This document shows positions 21,197 to 21,882 of a stretch of DNA of 21,882 nucleotides, piece by piece. Position 1 is the first letter of the stretch. Each line of letters starts with the position of its first letter. The notes under the pieces are model-generated. The model made no database searches and had not been told where the DNA came from. It saw only the letters and a list, made by a program, of their open reading frames with translations. The stretch comes from Pelargonium cotyledonis (Eukaryota > Streptophyta > Magnoliopsida > Geraniales > Geraniaceae). Both the position numbers and the translations under genes were made by a program. The stretch lies in the NCBI GenBank assembly GCA_036897625.1, contig JAYMTA010001088.1, positions 1-21,882 of the forward strand. Reading direction: 5' to 3'.

Positions 21197-21299
21197 CGAG
21201 AAACGGTTGGCCGTTGGAGGAGTGGCGTTTGACTTAAATTGGCGTGAGGTGGGGTAGTGTGGATATCACGCGCAGGATATGGTTAATTATGAAAAATAG

Positions 21300-21882
21300 T
21301 AAATGTACACAATGATGTGGCGCATCTTTTTTCGTTTTTTCGTAGTTTAAAATTAATTTTAACGAACAATGACTCGACGTATATAATACCATTACTCTTT
21401 CATGAATTTCTTACATACATGGCGCGTTGTAATTGAGCCAACACACTAAAAAAATATTTGATGTGTCATATCTTATTTGATGACACATCATTTTGTATAC
21501 TTATTTTTGTACAAAATTGTATACATATAACATTACTGATTAATTATTGATGGGATTAAATATTAATACGAGTAATTAAGAATTTTAGAGTAATTCAAAT
21601 AAAATAAATAGATACTCATTGGCATCTGAGTTTTATGGGCAATCAGTGGCGGTTTTGCTGAATTTTGAAGCTGCGGGCATCATGACTGAGTGAGCAGTGA
21701 CATGGCCACCCTGTAATTTTAGTATTAATGACTTTATTTTTATGTCTTCAAAATGTATAAATAAATATTACTTATTAAATATATACATAAACCTAAAAAA
21801 TCATTTATTTATTTAATTCATCACAAGCGGTCTCTACCTCTAGTTAGGTTTCCGTCCGATCAGTGACGGCTAGGGGTTTTTG
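21300..21882. other. intergenic right edge with transposon-like ends
   Basis: No gene is seen. A perfect inverted repeat (TGATGTGTCAT at 21459-21469, ATGACACATCA at 21480-21490) forms an 11-bp stem with a 10-base loop. CAGTGGCGG at 21644-21652 and CAGTGACGGCTAGGGG at 21861-21876 look like same-direction ends of hAT-like repeats; partners are missing or beyond the window edge. Confidence 0.4.

Noticed and set aside
21668..21688. TGAAGCTGCGGGCATCATGA resembles miR167 (TGAAGCTGCCAGCATGATCT)
   Set aside because: Five mismatches, several central, and no complementary arm for a precursor hairpin nearby. The segment lies inside a CAGTGGCGG-type repeat.

Overview
The window is nuclear DNA from a flowering plant, most likely a eudicot. 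The evidence is three intron-containing genes with GT-AG introns and land-plant-specific domain architectures, AT-rich non-coding DNA, and plant-type non-autonomous transposons (Stowaway-like and hAT-like) plus a LINE 3' end. I cannot name the species. There is no bacterial, organellar or viral gene content and no CRISPR array.

Layout: (1) 1-1414 is the upstream region of a small GTPase gene. (2) 1415-2707 (+) is a two-exon RABA5-type Rab GTPase of 225 aa. (3) 3657-11269 (-) is a 14-exon gene for a 1028-aa class 3 lipase fused to a P-loop GTPase-like domain and a C-terminal Gly/Ala-rich membrane segment. It converges with the Rab gene, and its introns hold a Stowaway-like MITE, a second TIR element and a strong G-quadruplex motif. 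(4) 11270-19272 is about 8 kb without a gene I can support. It holds a Stowaway MITE, an hAT-type MITE with an 8-bp target duplication, another hAT-like relic, a 5'-truncated LINE end with target-site duplication, and an old, diverged array of about 13 repeats of an unrecognised sequence. (5) 19273-20990 (-) is a three-exon gene for a 397-aa secreted-DOMON plus cytochrome b561 protein. A TATA box and bZIP-type ACGT boxes lie upstream. (6) The right edge carries transposon ends and a hairpin.

From memory, the Arabidopsis loci At3g07410 (RABA5b), At3g07400 (class 3 lipase) and At3g07390 (AIR12, DOMON only) are neighbours. The window therefore looks like the syntenic block, but with a full DOMON-b561 gene where Arabidopsis has the GPI-anchored, DOMON-only AIR12. 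In the gene here, exon 1 encodes precisely the signal peptide plus DOMON, and translation into intron 1 adds a 14-residue hydrophobic tail. This suggests how an AIR12-like protein could arise, or be made by intron retention. The three genes are not an operon and need not work together: Rab in post-Golgi trafficking, lipase/GTPase at an unknown membrane, CYBDOM in transmembrane electron transfer at the cell surface. Exon joins were derived by hand from splice signals, reading phase and family knowledge.
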